Shown here piece after piece: positions 4,746 through 5,162 of a stretch of 5,162 nucleotides of DNA. A program made the position numbers and the translations under genes. Where the stretch lies: assembly GCA_026391995.1 (NCBI GenBank), contig JAPLCY010000251.1:1-5162 (forward strand), in the 5' to 3' direction. Below the pieces are notes generated by a model that was given only the letters and a program-made list of their open reading frames with translations, had not been told where the DNA came from and ran no database searches. Origin of the DNA: Candidatus Auribacterota bacterium. GTDB taxonomy: Bacteria > Auribacterota > Tritonobacteria > UBA1439. Numbering within the stretch: position 1 is the stretch's first letter; each line of letters begins with the position of its first letter.

Positions 4746-5162
4746 CTACTCGATGGTGAGGATCCTTTCGGCGATCGGCCCCATTGGCGCGCCCTTCTTG
4801 TTCAGCAGCGCCCCCAGCAGCGCCCCGTACACCCAGTAGCGCCCCGGCGCGAGGCCAGAGAAGGGTATATACGCCGCATCGAGATTGATGATGTCCTCGT
4901 ACAACTGGAAGTATTTTGCCTTCCCGTTGCTCAGGTACGGGGTCATCTTGGTCGCGATCTTGTTGCCGCTCACAATGTAGTACATCTTGCCACCGGCATT
5001 GATGGCAATGTAGGGGAGGCACGGGACCCCCGCGTAGGAGGTTCCCTTGACCATGACATCTATGAAGACGCTGAGAACGCCCGTCGGCGGCTGCACAGGA
5101 TGCCCGAGCCTGATGTTGAACGGCACAAAGACGATGGGTGTGGCCGTGGGCGTTGATGTGGG
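4746..5162 (-). CDS. C-terminal part of a probable secreted or surface protein with a Thr/Pro linker
   Basis: The frame is open from the right edge to TAG at 4746, giving 138 residues; the start is outside the window. A GTG at 5126 is in frame but has no reason to be the start, because the coding pattern continues upstream. The first visible residues, PTSTPTATP, form a Thr/Pro-rich linker of the kind that separates domains in exported proteins. The following domain of about 125 residues (from FVPFNIRLGHPVQPPTG to the end RILTIE) looks beta-rich, with VLSVFIDVMVKG, MYYIVSG and LAPGRYWVYGALLG. I do not recognise a named family. Comparable C-terminal beta domains after PT-rich linkers occur in large extracellular proteins of uncultivated phyla. 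Secretion is inferred from the linker only. The downstream spacer (4638-4745) holds no clear terminator. Confidence 0.75.
   Translation of the reverse strand, partial: PTSTPTATPIVFVPFNIRLGHPVQPPTGVLSVFIDVMVKGTSYAGVPCLPYIAINAGGKMYYIVSGNKIATKMTPYLSNGKAKYFQLYEDIINLDAAYIPFSGLAPGRYWVYGALLGALLNKKGAPMGPIAERILTIE

Overview
This is a GC-rich bacterial chromosome segment, probably from an uncultivated lineage. That is an inference from the long GC-rich genes with antisense shadow frames, a Pro/Thr-rich linker of the kind common in surface proteins of metagenome-derived phyla, and a geranylgeranyl-reductase-type flavoprotein. Nothing here fixes the taxonomy. No RNA gene, CRISPR array or replication origin was seen.

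Left part (1-1933, minus strand): an exported transglutaminase-like (papain-fold) protein is followed, with a 17-nt overlap, by an exported tetratricopeptide-repeat protein cut by the left edge. The two look like one translationally coupled unit working outside the cytoplasm.

Middle part (about 1934-3480, plus strand): a very short divergent spacer leads into a FAD-dependent oxidoreductase of the geranylgeranyl reductase family. A 77-residue cysteine-rich protein that resembles desulforedoxin follows 68 nt later and ends at a strong intrinsic terminator. A flavoprotein that reduces isoprenoid double bonds beside a small iron-binding protein suggests an electron donor/acceptor pair, but this is inferred from context only.

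Right part (about 3563-4637): a compact mobile element of about 1.1 kb, visibly less GC-rich than its surroundings. It carries a Y1 (HUH) transposase of the REP-associated type on the minus strand and is bracketed by 26-bp inverted repeats matching at 24 of 26 positions. The transposase reading frame is broken: the catalytic domain ends at a stop, and the usual C-terminal helix-turn-helix domain continues in another frame, consistent with loss of one A from a short A run. The copy is therefore probably decaying, unless the break is a sequencing error or a recoding site.

Just outside the element (4655-4690) is a C/G hairpin fused to a four-run G-tract that could form a G-quadruplex. It looks like an interspersed repeat. 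The window closes with the C-terminal 138 residues of a probable secreted or surface protein on the minus strand, entered through a Thr/Pro-rich linker.

I do not see a clear new multi-gene system. The most interesting points are the inverted-repeat-bracketed, frame-broken Y1 element, the atypical desulforedoxin-like protein next to the reductase, and the hairpin/G-tract repeat.
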